A stretch of 64,000 nt of DNA from Bradyrhizobium acaciae (GCF_020889785.1 NZ_JACMYK010000005.1:100706-164705); one strand, 5' to 3'; shown: positions 35,229 to 45,550, numbered from the stretch's first letter. The notes: generated from the letters alone by a model not told the origin. Made by a program: numbers and translations.

Positions 35229-36137
35229 TCATCCTCTCGTCTCTGACTTTTTGTATGGGTTCAATTCGCTAGCGGTCCGATAGTCATCCAGATTCCCGCC
35301 CAGAAACAGTACCTCGCGCTCCTCGGTTGGGGTATCGCTCACCCATGCAAGATTGGGTTCATCATTCTCAGTCCCGTCCTCAAGGATCCCGACGATCTCT
35401 TCGGCCGTCCAGGTGGTGACCCGTGGCACCGTGTAGGTGTGCAACTCGTTCGCGCTTTCCGCGATTGCTTTAGCGCCATACTCGTTGTCATCGTCCGGCG
35501 ACAGGAGCAGTTGTGAAGCATCCTCGGACAGTGATACGAAAGGCGAAGAATAGGTGTCCCCTCTCATATGCGCTGCCGCTGCGCGACCCAGATCAAGTTG
35601 TTGGCCTCCCCAAATATTCAAGGGCGCGGCGTCGTAACGCAAAGCCGCCTGGAAACGCAAATGGTCCAGCGCGCTTAGACGGTCCAGTACTTGTGGCTTG
35701 CAATGGCTGGCGTGATTCTGAAAGCGCTGCAGCTCAACGTACGACGATGCCACCACCTCGTCTTAAACGCGGCCACTATCGATGCCGCCGGCTGACGGCC
35801 CAGTTGCTTTCGACCATCGTGCCGATTTTTGCGCAGCGAGTTCGATTTCTCTTCTGAGTTCCGCAACGGTTGCGCAGGTCAGCGTCGCGGCAAGCTGAGC
35901 GCGCGTCCTGATGAAGGATGCAGCTGCGCACCGTTCGTCCTCCTGAATAGCCTGCGCTCTCAAATTGCCTTCCGTGTCAGTCCGGGACGATTCCGCCCCA
36001 GTCGCATCTGATGTTTGGAGGCTCGGCTGACGCTCTCCAAGCCGCTGCTCAAAGTCTGCTTGCCCCGTTTCTTCCTGTTGCTGCTCGACGCAATCCGTAA
36101 AAGTCGCAGACGGGCCGATATTGTCAAACGGGTTCAT
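35229..36137 (-). pseudogene. Second ADP-ribosyltransferase-like effector, split by an in-frame stop
   Basis: This paralogue of the 15.3-16.3 kb effector starts at the ATG at 36137 (AGGGA upstream) with 'MNPFDNIGPS', the N-terminal style shared with two other effectors. Both have 'RAQLAATLT' and an Arg/Glu-rich helix before the catalytic part. At 35763-35765 a TAA interrupts the frame between '...DSGRV' and 'DEVVASSYVELQRFQ', where the intact copy has 'DRVFEDVAGSSYVTLRRFQ'; no shift of frame is needed. The C-terminal part keeps all toxin-like motifs: Arg in 'ELQRFQ', 'SSPFVSLSED' and the Glu-x-Glu in 'EEREVLFLGGN'. A downstream Met at 35756 could restart translation but without the secretion signal. 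Confidence 0.72.
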
Positions 36138-36367
36138 TCCATTTCCCTTGGTAGTATTGTCGATATAAATCGGACAAGTTGATCCGATTTGAGCGAGCCG
36201 CGAGGGTCGAAAACCGAGACATGCACAACGGCAATAAAATGGAGCGGATCTGGTTCTCGATGGGGCGGTATGTTGAGGGGATCCAACTCCTTCTTCTGTT
36301 CGAGACTTTGTGCCCATCAAGCCCAGCCGTGTCCGAATAATAGAGATGATCTCATGCTAGAGGGTTT

Positions 36368-36385
36368 AGCTGTCAATCAGCTGAC
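36368..36385 (-). promoter_or_regulatory. tts box upstream of the broken effector
   Basis: On the minus strand GTCAGCTGATTGACAGCT is followed by AAACCCTCTAG. It keeps both outer halves of the core. It lies 231 bases before the favoured start, further than in the other effector genes. Confidence 0.65.
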
Positions 36386-36476
36386 GAGTTTCATTGCTTG
36401 AAGATCCAGCCCTTGCGACTGCGCTGGCCGTATCGGCCGTGAAGAAATCGCGTATCCACTAATCGGAAGGTGACGC

Positions 36477-36641
36477 ATGGGGGCGTCGGGAAACCCGTGC
36501 GGTCCCAACTATTGCGACGCACAGTGTACGATGATCAACAAACCAGGGTGCTCCGATTGCTTCGATAAATGCATCGATAGCGTCGATGGCTGGGCGAGAG
36601 TGTTCGACCATAAACGGCTCGGCCGACTTCTATTGACGTGA
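36477..36641 (+). CDS. Small cysteine-rich peptide
   Basis: A 54-aa peptide starts at the ATG at 36477 with GGAAGG 8 bases upstream. Six cysteines at residues 8, 13, 17, 25, 28 and 32 give the pattern C-x4-C-x3-C-x7-C-x2-C-x3-C, compatible with a disulfide-stabilised or metal-binding fold. There is no signal peptide. The C-terminal third is basic and hydrophobic (KRLGRLLL). I know no family. The next gene (36778) is also a small Cys-containing peptide, and an ABC exporter lies 1.7 kb downstream. Confidence 0.55.
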   Translation: MGASGNPCGPNYCDAQCTMINKPGCSDCFDKCIDSVDGWARVFDHKRLGRLLLT

Positions 36642-36777
36642 GGCGAGGTCCTGCCGAGCTATTCGAACGTATCCATTCCGTAGATAGACCCGATCGAGAA
36701 AATCAATTGTACCACTTCCGGTGCGATCAGATAGACGTGGTAGTCGGCTGGGGCCAACCTAGGGAAGCGACTCTAGA

Positions 36778-36984
36778 ATGAAAAAATTCGTGATAGTGAC
36801 TGCGAACGCCCTTGCGCTTGGAATGGCGGCGGTGCCGACCTTTGTTGCTGAGGTTGCCGCCCAACCCGTCGCCACCAAGATGCAGGTAGCCGATACGTCA
36901 TATCCTCAATGCGCGGATGACCCGTTGGATGGTATCTGCGACTTATTTTTCTGTTTGACCGATCCGTCGTGCGTGCGGCACTAA
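36778..36984 (+). CDS. Small secreted peptide with four cysteines
   Basis: This 68-aa peptide has a clear signal peptide (MKKFVIVTANALALGMA..., cleavage likely near residues 28-29 after VAA). The mature part of about 40 aa is acidic and has cysteines at 45, 54, 59 and 65 (C-x8-C-x4-C-x5-C). An AGGGAAG lies upstream. It should be exported to the periplasm, where two disulfides could form. I recognise no family; it sits 137 bases after the six-Cys peptide gene. Confidence 0.58.
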   Translation: MKKFVIVTANALALGMAAVPTFVAEVAAQPVATKMQVADTSYPQCADDPLDGICDLFFCLTDPSCVRH

Positions 36985-38198
36985 CGGCGAAGACAACCAA
37001 GCATAGGACGAGGATGGAGGCGCCGATCGCTAGCTGGACAGCAGTCGGATCCTCCTCCTCCGGCTACAGCCGACTTCCTGTTCTTGCCGGCGAATGATGC
37101 TAGCGCTACAGACCTCAATCGCCTTGGCTCCCATTGGTCGTTCCTGCTGGTGATCGCCGCGTTCGGGGCCAGCTGGTTGCCTATCACTATGACTCAGTTC
37201 TTGGATATAATGATACGCAGCCGGATCGCTGAACGAGTCCAGGCCAATCTGCAAGACGCTCCCCTAAGCCAACAGAGGAATGAGATGACTGCGGCGTCGT
37301 CGTGGTTGATGACACCCGAGCACTGGTCAGTCGATTAGCGGCAGGTCCGCAGCCAGACCTGAACCTTAGGAGCCTCGTCGTCGATCGGCGGGCACTTCAA
37401 AGCCGTCTGAGAGGCTGAACGCGGTCTGGGAATCGCCGGCGACTCGGCGCGTCCCATATAAGGCGTCGCCTGGTCGAAGTGGCTGGATCTGCTCTTGGTG
37501 ACGCGGCCAGCCGGTCTGTGAGGAGCACTGTGGACAGGAAAAGAAGTTCGCTGGATCGCGTCGCGCGTGCGAGCATTCCGACAACTCCGATATCGGTCCG
37601 GCAAAAGGCAAAGAGGCGGACGATGTAGGCGAAGGTCGCTACTCGGTGTTCGCGATTGAGCATACCGGGTGCAATACTTTCTAACATAGCCGCGAACTTC
37701 AGAGCGCCCGAATACATTTATCTCGCCGTAAGCCTCCAAGGCTCGCCTGCCGGTAAAGATCAAAATTTACCGAGCACATGTGTACGTCCAGCTCTGTTCA
37801 AAAGCCAAGCCAATTGCGATCTGATCAAAGCCATTGCGTTCGTGTCTCTGAGGCTGTTCAAGTTTCGCCACCGAAACTTTGGGATCACGCGGATAAAGAC
37901 AGGGTGCTTAACAACGATCCGATAACGCGCACTGCTGAGTACCCTTTGTCACCGAGGCAGGCACGGGTCTTAACCGCTGCTAAAATCGCTGAGTCCAAAC
38001 CTCCTGCCTAATGTCGCCTGGACGCGCTTCAAGGTGAGATCCCATAGCGCCTCGTCGAGATCGCAATCACCAAACAAGAATCGCAAAATTCGCAGCTGGC
38101 GTTTTGCCAACCCGCCACAAAGCATGATCTCTCATGTGTGAAGGCGGACGACAACCTACCAGCCTTGGTGAGTTGATGACCGTGCTGGATCGATTGAT
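36985..38198. other. 1.2 kb between the peptide genes and the ABC exporter
   Basis: A frame of about 85-115 codons at 36985-37338 contains one membrane-like stretch ('HWSFLLVIAAFGASWLPI') but lacks a convincing start. Leftward frames around 37335-37763 shift between each other and look decayed. No gene can be supported. Confidence 0.4.
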
Positions 38199-40007
38199 TT
38201 GACGCCAAGCAATGGTAAACGGAAAGTCAGGCGAGCCCTCATCGAGCATCTTCACGTGCGCTCGCATGGAATCGTTATGCGAACAGGTCTATGTCGGCTC
38301 TTTCAACCTAAGCAAAGCCCATTCCTCTACCCGCTAGATATGTCGAACGGCAGCACGTTATCACCGGTTTCCGAAATTTTGCATGCGTACTGGCGCTCCG
38401 ATCGGTGGTTGCTTCTCGTCGTCGTCGCCGTGGTGCTGACCTCAAGCGCAACCAGCGTCGGAGCGCCCTATGTATTTTCGTGTCTCATTGACCGTCTCCC
38501 GCGCGAGGGAGACATGTCGGTGCTTGCGTGGGGGTTCGCAGGCTATGCAGTCCTTCTCGGGGTGGCCTCCGCATTGCAGCGCATGCTGCAGTATCTGTCC
38601 TTCATGACAGCCGAGAACCTGGGCTTCATCGCTGCAACAGGCTTCTTTGATCGCATCCTGAGGAAAACCGCGACCTTTTTTCTTGAGCACAATCCCGTAG
38701 AGATACAGAATGCGGCGGCGCGCGGGCGCAGCGCCCTGACGGCTTTGGTCCAGCTTGGGATCGTCGTCTTCATCCCTGCTGCAACACAACTTCTACTTAC
38801 GTTCGCTACTCTCGGCGCGCTCCTCAATATCCAGATCGCTGCAATCGTCGTCGTCTATGGCGCAGTCCTGATTACATTGACGTGGAGTTCCACGCGTCGG
38901 GCGTACGTGTTCCTGGAACGAGCCAGAGAAGCGGGACAGGACAATGCGCGTTTCGTTGGCAACGTCATGAGCTCCATGGATACGCTGCGCTATTTCGGCA
39001 GTCATTCGTGGATGAGCCAGCGCTTTGCGATGACGGCGCGGGAGGTGCGTGATAACTGGCGCGCCTATGTGTTGCAACGCGTTGCCTACATCGCCGTGCT
39101 CGGCCCAGCCGTCGCGCTACAATTTGCGGTCACGTTTTTCTTTCTCATACCTGAATACCAGGTCGGGGCGGTCACCATCGGGGATATGGTGCTATTCAAC
39201 ACGCTTCTACTCCAGCTCAATATGCCATTCGAGATGGTTGCTCGTGCCATCTCTGATGTGGCGCGGTCGCGAGCCGATCTCATCCCTCTGGCTAGACTAT
39301 GGGCCGCACCCGAAGAGCGGCGACCATCTCACGCTCAAGATTTCACGCCCTCCGCTGGCCAGCTCTCTTTCGAGGGCATCGGTTACGCCTACGACAACGG
39401 TCGTGGCGTTGCGAACGTCTCGTTTATTGCTGGGCGGGGTGGGATCACGTTCCTTGTCGGTGAATCGGGATCGGGAAAATCGACAATCTTTAAGCTCGTC
39501 TTAAAATCGATTGAACCGGACCGCGGTCGTATTCTGGTAGATGGAACCGATATAGCGGGCATCGAACGTGCGGATTGGTATGCCGCAGTTGCGGTCGTGC
39601 CGCAGGACGTGATGTTGCTCAATGAGTCGCTAGCCGACAACATCCTGCTAGGGCGGCCCCGCAACGAAGTTCACCTTCGCGCTGTGTCGGAAAAAGCCGC
39701 TATTCTCCCGTTGATCGAGGCCTTGCCTGAAGGATTTGACACAGCAATTGGAGAACGTGGTTTGAAGCTTTCCGGCGGGGAGCGCCAGCGTATTGCTATT
39801 GCCCGCGCGCTTTATGGCGAGCCGGCGATCCTTCTTCTTGACGAGGCCAGCTCGGCGCTCGATGAAGAAACCGAGCAGGACATTATGAACCATATCCGTA
39901 CGCTAGCCAAAGATGTGACCGTGCTGGCGATCACTCACCGCAAGGGCGTCGTTTCTACAAGCGACGTCGTGGTCGACCTGACCGACTGCGGCTTGTCAGT
40001 GACATAG
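38199..40007 (+). CDS. ABC exporter with fused membrane and ATPase domains
   Basis: This half-transporter has up to 602 aa. Six transmembrane helices (about 70-330) are followed by the ATPase domain: Walker A 'GESGSGKST', signature 'LSGGERQRIAIARAL' and Walker B 'ILLLDEASSALD'. It would act as a homodimer. The membrane part, with 'VMSSMDTLRYFGSHSW', resembles the Atm1/HMT group, which exports glutathione- or peptide-type compounds. The true start is uncertain: the frame opens at 38199, but ATGs at 38277 and 38340 are closer to the conserved part. Its position 1.2 kb after two Cys-rich peptide genes hints at peptide export. Confidence 0.88.
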   Translation: MTPSNGKRKVRRALIEHLHVRSHGIVMRTGLCRLFQPKQSPFLYPLDMSNGSTLSPVSEILHAYWRSDRWLLLVVVAVVLTSSATSVGAPYVFSCLIDRLPREGDMSVLAWGFAGYAVLLGVASALQRMLQYLSFMTAENLGFIAATGFFDRILRKTATFFLEHNPVEIQNAAARGRSALTALVQLGIVVFIPAATQLLLTFATLGALLNIQIAAIVVVYGAVLITLTWSSTRRAYVFLERAREAGQDNARFVGNVMSSMDTLRYFGSHSWMSQRFAMTAREVRDNWRAYVLQRVAYIAVLGPAVALQFAVTFFFLIPEYQVGAVTIGDMVLFNTLLLQLNMPFEMVARAISDVARSRADLIPLARLWAAPEERRPSHAQDFTPSAGQLSFEGIGYAYDNGRGVANVSFIAGRGGITFLVGESGSGKSTIFKLVLKSIEPDRGRILVDGTDIAGIERADWYAAVAVVPQDVMLLNESLADNILLGRPRNEVHLRAVSEKAAILPLIEALPEGFDTAIGERGLKLSGGERQRIAIARALYGEPAILLLDEASSALDEETEQDIMNHIRTLAKDVTVLAITHRKGVVSTSDVVVDLTDCGLSVT

Positions 40008-40308
40008 GTGAAGGGAATGATCGGCCCGGCGCGTTGACGCCGCACAGAAGATGCATCGCCGGACGAGATGCCTTCGCCACTCAAGGAGCCCACGTCATAG
40101 AAGCATCCTCGGCATCTATGACGGAATCGGGGCCCTGTACTCCGGTAGACGTGAAGTATTCTAGGGTGCCGATTGCCAATCTGCGACGCCAGGCGGCAGA
40201 GGCGGGCGTAAGTTGGCAAATCGGCCGGCTTGCGGTCGGAACAGGCTCCTTCGCCGAGATCCTTGAACTGCGGACGGCGCGATGTCGGCCTCACACCGAC
40301 ACGGATTT
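40008..40308. other. Intergenic region between the ABC exporter and jetD
   Basis: Convergent gene ends; no supported gene or clear terminator. Confidence 0.4.
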
Positions 40309-41478
40309 CTAACGAAGCTCTGGCAAAACGGGATCGAGTTCTTCCTGCTCAAGCGTCTTGGCTCCATCCTCTGCCAGGTACGCTGCCAGCCGCGCGATCC
40401 CGGATTCTGGTGAGCATCGGGCGGGTGCGGATTTTTTGGACGGCACTTGTCCCGAGCGCTCGGCAATTTCGACGCTCATCAGGTGGGGTCGGATCGGTCG
40501 GCCGATGGCGCGCTCGATGGTGTGGAAGATCCAGGTCCCGTCGGGATCGATGTCCGACCAATGAAAGATTGGCGTCTGTTCGGATATTGAACCTGCGATC
40601 ATCCGCAGCGCCTGCTGGGTGGCGAGCGAAGGGTAACCGCCGACGTACATCGTCGTTCCCAGTCGGCGGGGGTCGGCCTCTGCAATGTGCCGGTTGAAGC
40701 TTGCGAAGTTTTCGACCGTCAGAATGTACGTCGGCGGCTCCCGGAAACGGACGCGATCTGCTTCCTTGGGAGTGATTCCGAGATAATGTGGAGAAATCCT
40801 GGAGAGGTCGGCTCCCTCGAGGTCGATTTTTCCTGCGACCAGCAGCGGTGGCGCGAAGCGTTCCAGTCCGATTGCCCGCAGTGCCTCGCGGGGCCGCGCG
40901 CCGGGCGGAAACTCCAGGATGCCGCTCAGGAGCCGCACGACCGCACCCTCGATGCGTTCGAGCGTCTTGCTGTGACCCACCGTCCGTCGCGAGAAGGTCT
41001 TGTAGTCGACGTCCAGATGCTTGTTGTCCAGGATGGCCTGAGCGAGAACGAAGGCGTCGCGCAGCATCTCGACGTCGGACGAAGCGAATCCGTGCCACGT
41101 CTTCCCCCGTCCCCAGACCTCGGCGATTTGGGAAGCGCTGGTCTTCAGAGAGTCGCGCAGCGCCGATCCGGCGGCAAGCCTTGCCGCAGCGTCCTGCGCA
41201 ATCCGTGACGCGGGAGTGCGGTCGAGATATCGGTATAGGATCTCCGCCGAGGCCAGCCGCACGTGTGCGACCTGATCCCGCTTGACGCCTCGGCCCCAGC
41301 CAACGGACACCGCGCCGGTGCCTTCGGCTTCCCTGATTTGTTTGAGGAAGGCGTCCGCCGCGACTACCGAGGCGAAGGCGGCATAATCCGGGTGGGCGAT
41401 CGGGCTCGCGGCCCCGGCCTCGAAGCGATCGAGCAGGTCATTCAAGAGGTCGTTCGCGTCCGTGAAACGCCGCGCCAT
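40309..41478 (-). CDS. jetD: JetD, Wadjet nuclease subunit
   Basis: This is the 389-aa DUF3322/DUF2220-type subunit of the Wadjet SMC complex. In Wadjet, JetD is the topoisomerase-VI/Toprim-like nuclease that cuts extruded circular plasmid DNA. Toprim-type acidic residues appear in 'YILTVENFASFNRH' (Glu) and 'IFHWSDIDPDGTWIFH' (Asp-x-Asp). It is the last gene of jetABCD, starting 2 bases after the jetC stop. Confidence 0.9.
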   Translation of the reverse strand: MARRFTDANDLLNDLLDRFEAGAASPIAHPDYAAFASVVAADAFLKQIREAEGTGAVSVGWGRGVKRDQVAHVRLASAEILYRYLDRTPASRIAQDAAARLAAGSALRDSLKTSASQIAEVWGRGKTWHGFASSDVEMLRDAFVLAQAILDNKHLDVDYKTFSRRTVGHSKTLERIEGAVVRLLSGILEFPPGARPREALRAIGLERFAPPLLVAGKIDLEGADLSRISPHYLGITPKEADRVRFREPPTYILTVENFASFNRHIAEADPRRLGTTMYVGGYPSLATQQALRMIAGSISEQTPIFHWSDIDPDGTWIFHTIERAIGRPIRPHLMSVEIAERSGQVPSKKSAPARCSPESGIARLAAYLAEDGAKTLEQEELDPVLPELR

Positions 41479-41480
41479 GG

Positions 41481-44400
41481 CTACTCGGCGGCCAGACGGC
41501 TAGCGAGCTCATCTTCGGACATCAGGTCCGGATCGATGGCCATCAGCTCGCGCTTGGCCTTCGCTTTCAGTTGCACGACGGTGGCTCTGGACTGCTCGCC
41601 AATGCGGTCCACTTCCACGATCGTATCCATGTGCTCGAGCACGGCGACCCGCTTCTCGAACGGCGCCGCGATCACGAATTGGAGTCCAAGATTCTTATAG
41701 AAGCTCATCATCTGCCGCTGGTTCTTGCCATCCATTTTCGAGAAGGCCTCGTCGAACATAGCGAGAGCGAAGCCGGCGGGCTTGCCCGTACGACGCTCGG
41801 CGCTGCCGTAGACGGCGGCGAGCGAAGCGCCGATGGCGACGTAGATGGGGACCTGCTGTTCGGCGCCCGATCCGGTGCCGCGCCGCTGCTCCCAGCGGGT
41901 CGAGCGGCCGGTAGCGACATCCTCCATGTGGATCTCGAAGGTGTAGAAGTTGCGGTAGTCCTCAAACTGGGTGAAGTCCTTGTCGGGATCCTCTAGCAGC
42001 GCCTCGAGTGCAAGGATCGTATCCTTGTGCGGGAAGTCATCGGGCACATCGCCCCGGAAGAGCATGTCAAGCGCCTCCGGAGAGGTCTTGGCGATCTCGA
42101 TGATCTTCAGGATGGGCTGGAATTCCACCACTTGGGTGCGATGGAAGGAATATCTCTCGTTGTGGAAGGGATGTGCGTGCAGGCTACGGTTCAACGACTG
42201 CAGTTCCCGCTCCATCTTGCCGATCCGCGCCGTGAGCGCGTTGATGAACTCGCCGCGGAGCAACGTCGAGGCCTTTTCTGCCGCTTCTCGGGCCTGCCGT
42301 TCGTACTGGCGCAGCTCGTTGGACTCAATATCCGAGATGAGCTGCTCCATCCAGGGCTTCACCTCGCGTAGCGGCTCGCTTTCTGCGCCAACTTGCGAGC
42401 TCATCCCGAACTGGTCGAAGTAATCGTAGAGGAACTCGCGAACCCGGCGCTCGATCCGGACGCGCTCGACATCCGACGCATCGGCATCTTTGACCGCCTT
42501 GTCTGCGATGGCGCGGTGTTTCTCAGCAAAACCGCCTTTTGCTGCGGCATCGAGGCGCTCGCGATAGACGAGCCTGCCTTTCGCTGCGGAGTAGAGCGGG
42601 AAGGTCTTGCGGTAGATCGACCGGGCCACCCGGAGGTTGAGCTCGGAGCCCGGCACGTTCTCTCCATCTCCGAGCCTCCTCTCGGCCGATCTGAGTTCGC
42701 CGTCATGCTCGCCAAACGCCTTCTGCTGGGTCTTTCTCTCGTCGAGCCTCTTGTCCTTCAGCTTCTGCTGCGCTCGCTTCTTGTCGCGAATGCCGCCGTC
42801 GCCCGCGCCGTCGAGTGCATCGAGTCTGGCATGCGCTTCGCCGATCTCGGTCTGCGCGGCCGCGCAGGCCGCAGCGAAAGCCTTTAGGTCGTCACGCCCC
42901 TCACAGATGTTCTTCAGAGCGGCAAAGGCCTGCTCCGCGGCTTGGGCCTCCTTGCTCTTGTCAGCCATGAGCCGATCCAATTCCTCGGCCTGATCTTGCA
43001 GGGAGCGCAGGGCGTTCGCCTGGGCCGCCTTTCCGATCTTGTGCTGCGAGGCTTCGATCCAGCGATGGGTCCTGACGAGTCCATCGTCGTAGAGGCCATC
43101 CTTCATGATGGCCCGGCCGGGCCTATTGAACTGATCGAGCGTGTCGGCGAGACGGACCGTGCCGTAGCGGCGCATGATGAACGCCATCGCGTCCGGATCC
43201 TGGCTCCGGAAGATGGAGGGGAAACTGCCGCGCTCCGGCTTGGCCCTGAACTGCTCGAGCTTGTTCAGGCTAACGAGGGATGCGTGGCGAAACTCGCGGC
43301 GGCCTTCCTTGAACATCGCGGTGGCGGCGCTGATGTCCGCTCTGTCCACGAACACCGCCTCCCGGTCGCGGCCAAGGAGCGCCTCGGCGGCACCCACCCA
43401 TTCGGGTTCGGCGACTTCGATGATGTCACAGAGCACGCGCGGGGCCATGCCCTTCTGCCGGAGCCTTCGGCAGAGGAGTTCAGTGTCGTCGCCAAGATAG
43501 GCCCGCGCCCCCCCGGAGGCGTGCTGTCGGACCCGTTCGAGCACCTCGTCGCGCCGGCCGCGCAGTCCTGAAAGCTCCGCGATGATCGCTTGACGCGCTT
43601 CGTCGATCTTCGGCAGCCATTTTGCACCGCTGGTCGCGAAGGATTTCTCGGCCGCGGAGAGCTCGTCTGAGACGCCCGCTATGTCAGCCCCGGCGGCGGC
43701 GGTTAGAAGATGCTCCAGCGCAGGCACGAAGTCTTCGAAGGAGGCCGCGCACATCGCCCGAAGCGGATGCAGGCGACGGATGTTATCCAGGCGTGCCTTG
43801 AAGTCGGCCGAGGCGCGCTGCGCCGCCTGCGCGGCCACATCGGCGCTTTGCTGCAGCGACTTTCTTCCGGTCTTGGCATCGTGTTCGGCGATCGCCGCCG
43901 TCAGGCGTTCGATCTCCTGATCTATGGCCTTGACGTCCTCCTCGATGAATTCGAGTTCTTTCGCGGCGGCATCTCGGCGCGCCAGCTCGGTACGCCGTTT
44001 GGTCTTAAAGTCCAGGTTGATCGCCCGCGCCGCGAGCCAGGCCGCGCGTTTGGCGATCCACTCCTCTCTGAACTTGGTCTCGAGCGCCTCTTCGAGTGCG
44101 GCGAGAATCTCCCGAAGCGCTCTCAGGGCTTCGAGTCTGAGGCGCATTTTCCGGATCGTTTCGCTGATATTGCGGTAGGTCTGGATCGACTCGCGCAGCT
44201 CCTTGATTCCGATCGGACTGTCCTCGAGGATATAGTTCCGCACGAACTGCGTGGCCGTCTGGTTGTGATCGAGCGTCATTGCATTGACGATCGACTTTTG
44301 CAGGGCGCTTGCGTTCTGCTCGCCGTAGGGCGAATGCGGCAGGAGATGGCGCATGTACTCGCGGACGTAGTCGCCTGCCCGATCGCGGTGGTTGACGAAG

Positions 44401-44915
44401 TTGCCTTCACCGACCGCCGCGACGATCCGGGCGCGCACGTCTTCCCACTGCGCCGGGAACTGCAACTTCCCACGTTGTTCGATGAAGTCCTTGGAGCTTA
44501 GAACAGCGCCGACGGTGACGAACAGCGCCAGCACGGTTTCCCTGCTGTCCGACTTCCGCGCTTCGAACGCCATGCCGATTGTGACCGGCGGCCGCGCGTT
44601 TTCCGTGTCTTCAAAACCGAGCGCAATGTAGGTGCGCGCCTCGTCGCGCCGTCGCTGGTCCTCGCCGAGCGTGCCGAGACAGTAGTCGACGACGCTGCGC
44701 TTCGAGCCGCTACGCGACTTTCCACTGTCGCCGGCGACTGCGTTCAGACGCAGGAACCGCCGGCTGCCGCCGGTGAGCACGACTTGGGCCATGTCGAGGA
44801 TCGTCGATTTGCCGGAACGGTTCTCGCCAAGGACGCCGACGTGCCCCGTGATGTCGATGTCCGCGACGTCGAACAGATGCCAGTTCACCATCGTCAGGTG
44901 GCGTAGCTCCATCAT
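41481..44915 (-). CDS. jetC: JetC, Wadjet SMC-like ATPase
   Basis: This 1144-aa SMC/MukB-like motor extrudes DNA loops. The Walker A is 'GENRSGKSTILDM' (about 31-43). Long coiled coils run at about 230-400 and 650-900. The ABC signature-like 'GTGSGAEQQVPIYVAIG' lies near 1028-1044, and Walker B is 'FALAMFDEAFSKMD' near 1068-1081. The hinge-like segment lies around 480-600. It overlaps jetB by ATGA. Confidence 0.94.
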   Translation of the reverse strand: MMELRHLTMVNWHLFDVADIDITGHVGVLGENRSGKSTILDMAQVVLTGGSRRFLRLNAVAGDSGKSRSGSKRSVVDYCLGTLGEDQRRRDEARTYIALGFEDTENARPPVTIGMAFEARKSDSRETVLALFVTVGAVLSSKDFIEQRGKLQFPAQWEDVRARIVAAVGEGNFVNHRDRAGDYVREYMRHLLPHSPYGEQNASALQKSIVNAMTLDHNQTATQFVRNYILEDSPIGIKELRESIQTYRNISETIRKMRLRLEALRALREILAALEEALETKFREEWIAKRAAWLAARAINLDFKTKRRTELARRDAAAKELEFIEEDVKAIDQEIERLTAAIAEHDAKTGRKSLQQSADVAAQAAQRASADFKARLDNIRRLHPLRAMCAASFEDFVPALEHLLTAAAGADIAGVSDELSAAEKSFATSGAKWLPKIDEARQAIIAELSGLRGRRDEVLERVRQHASGGARAYLGDDTELLCRRLRQKGMAPRVLCDIIEVAEPEWVGAAEALLGRDREAVFVDRADISAATAMFKEGRREFRHASLVSLNKLEQFRAKPERGSFPSIFRSQDPDAMAFIMRRYGTVRLADTLDQFNRPGRAIMKDGLYDDGLVRTHRWIEASQHKIGKAAQANALRSLQDQAEELDRLMADKSKEAQAAEQAFAALKNICEGRDDLKAFAAACAAAQTEIGEAHARLDALDGAGDGGIRDKKRAQQKLKDKRLDERKTQQKAFGEHDGELRSAERRLGDGENVPGSELNLRVARSIYRKTFPLYSAAKGRLVYRERLDAAAKGGFAEKHRAIADKAVKDADASDVERVRIERRVREFLYDYFDQFGMSSQVGAESEPLREVKPWMEQLISDIESNELRQYERQAREAAEKASTLLRGEFINALTARIGKMERELQSLNRSLHAHPFHNERYSFHRTQVVEFQPILKIIEIAKTSPEALDMLFRGDVPDDFPHKDTILALEALLEDPDKDFTQFEDYRNFYTFEIHMEDVATGRSTRWEQRRGTGSGAEQQVPIYVAIGASLAAVYGSAERRTGKPAGFALAMFDEAFSKMDGKNQRQMMSFYKNLGLQFVIAAPFEKRVAVLEHMDTIVEVDRIGEQSRATVVQLKAKAKRELMAIDPDLMSEDELASRLAAE

Positions 44916-45550
44916 GCCTCGTCTCCCGCGGGCTGCGGAAAGCGGGTCTCCTCGCTGCGTACGTAGCGCTCGAGCCGTTGCAGGGCGTCGCCGCCGCTGA
45001 TCAGTTTGATCATCGGGCGGATTCTGACCTCGCAGTCCTGCTGCTCGTCATCGAAGTCGCCGATCTCGACAAGGCTGCGCTGGGCGGTCTCGCGCAGGAT
45101 ATCGCGGAAGCGGGCGGCCGAGATCGCGCCTCCGCCGCCGTGTTGCGCCATCTCGCGGTAGCGGTCGAACAGGTCATTCAAGGTGGCGACCACGACGGCC
45201 CGGTCTTCGACCGCTCCGACGTTCACCTCTTGCTGCCAGTACGCTGCCAGCACCAGAATGACGATGGTTTCGTCGAGCTTCATCCGGGGCAGCGGCACGT
45301 CGTCGTCCATGGCGACGATGCCGGCCCACTGCGCCTCCGGATCGCGATGGACGCGGTACCCGCAACTATCGAAGAAGTCATCGACCACGTTGCGGAAGCG
45401 GCCGTCCATGATCACGTTGTAGACGGTTCCGGTTCTGGGATCTCCCGCGAACACGAACTGCCGCCGCAGCAGGAAGTGCAGCGCCTTGCGGAGGTCGCCC
45501 GCCTTTTCCGTACCGAAGGAGCGCTCGACGTTTTCGAACTCACTGAGCAT
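44912..45550 (-). CDS. jetB: JetB, Wadjet kite/MukE-like subunit
   Basis: This 212-aa DUF4194-type winged-helix subunit bridges JetA and JetC, like MukE. 'ALHFLLRRQFVFAGDPRTGTVYNVIMD' lies near 24-50, and 'DETIVILVLAAYWQQE' follows near 95-110. It overlaps both jetA and jetC, so the operon is tightly coupled. Confidence 0.9.
   Translation of the reverse strand: MLSEFENVERSFGTEKAGDLRKALHFLLRRQFVFAGDPRTGTVYNVIMDGRFRNVVDDFFDSCGYRVHRDPEAQWAGIVAMDDDVPLPRMKLDETIVILVLAAYWQQEVNVGAVEDRAVVVATLNDLFDRYREMAQHGGGGAISAARFRDILRETAQRSLVEIGDFDDEQQDCEVRIRPMIKLISGGDALQRLERYVRSEETRFPQPAGDEA

Noticed and set aside
43710..44501. 263-codon plus-strand frame over jetC
   Set aside because: Antisense shadow of the SMC gene; no motifs or ribosome site.
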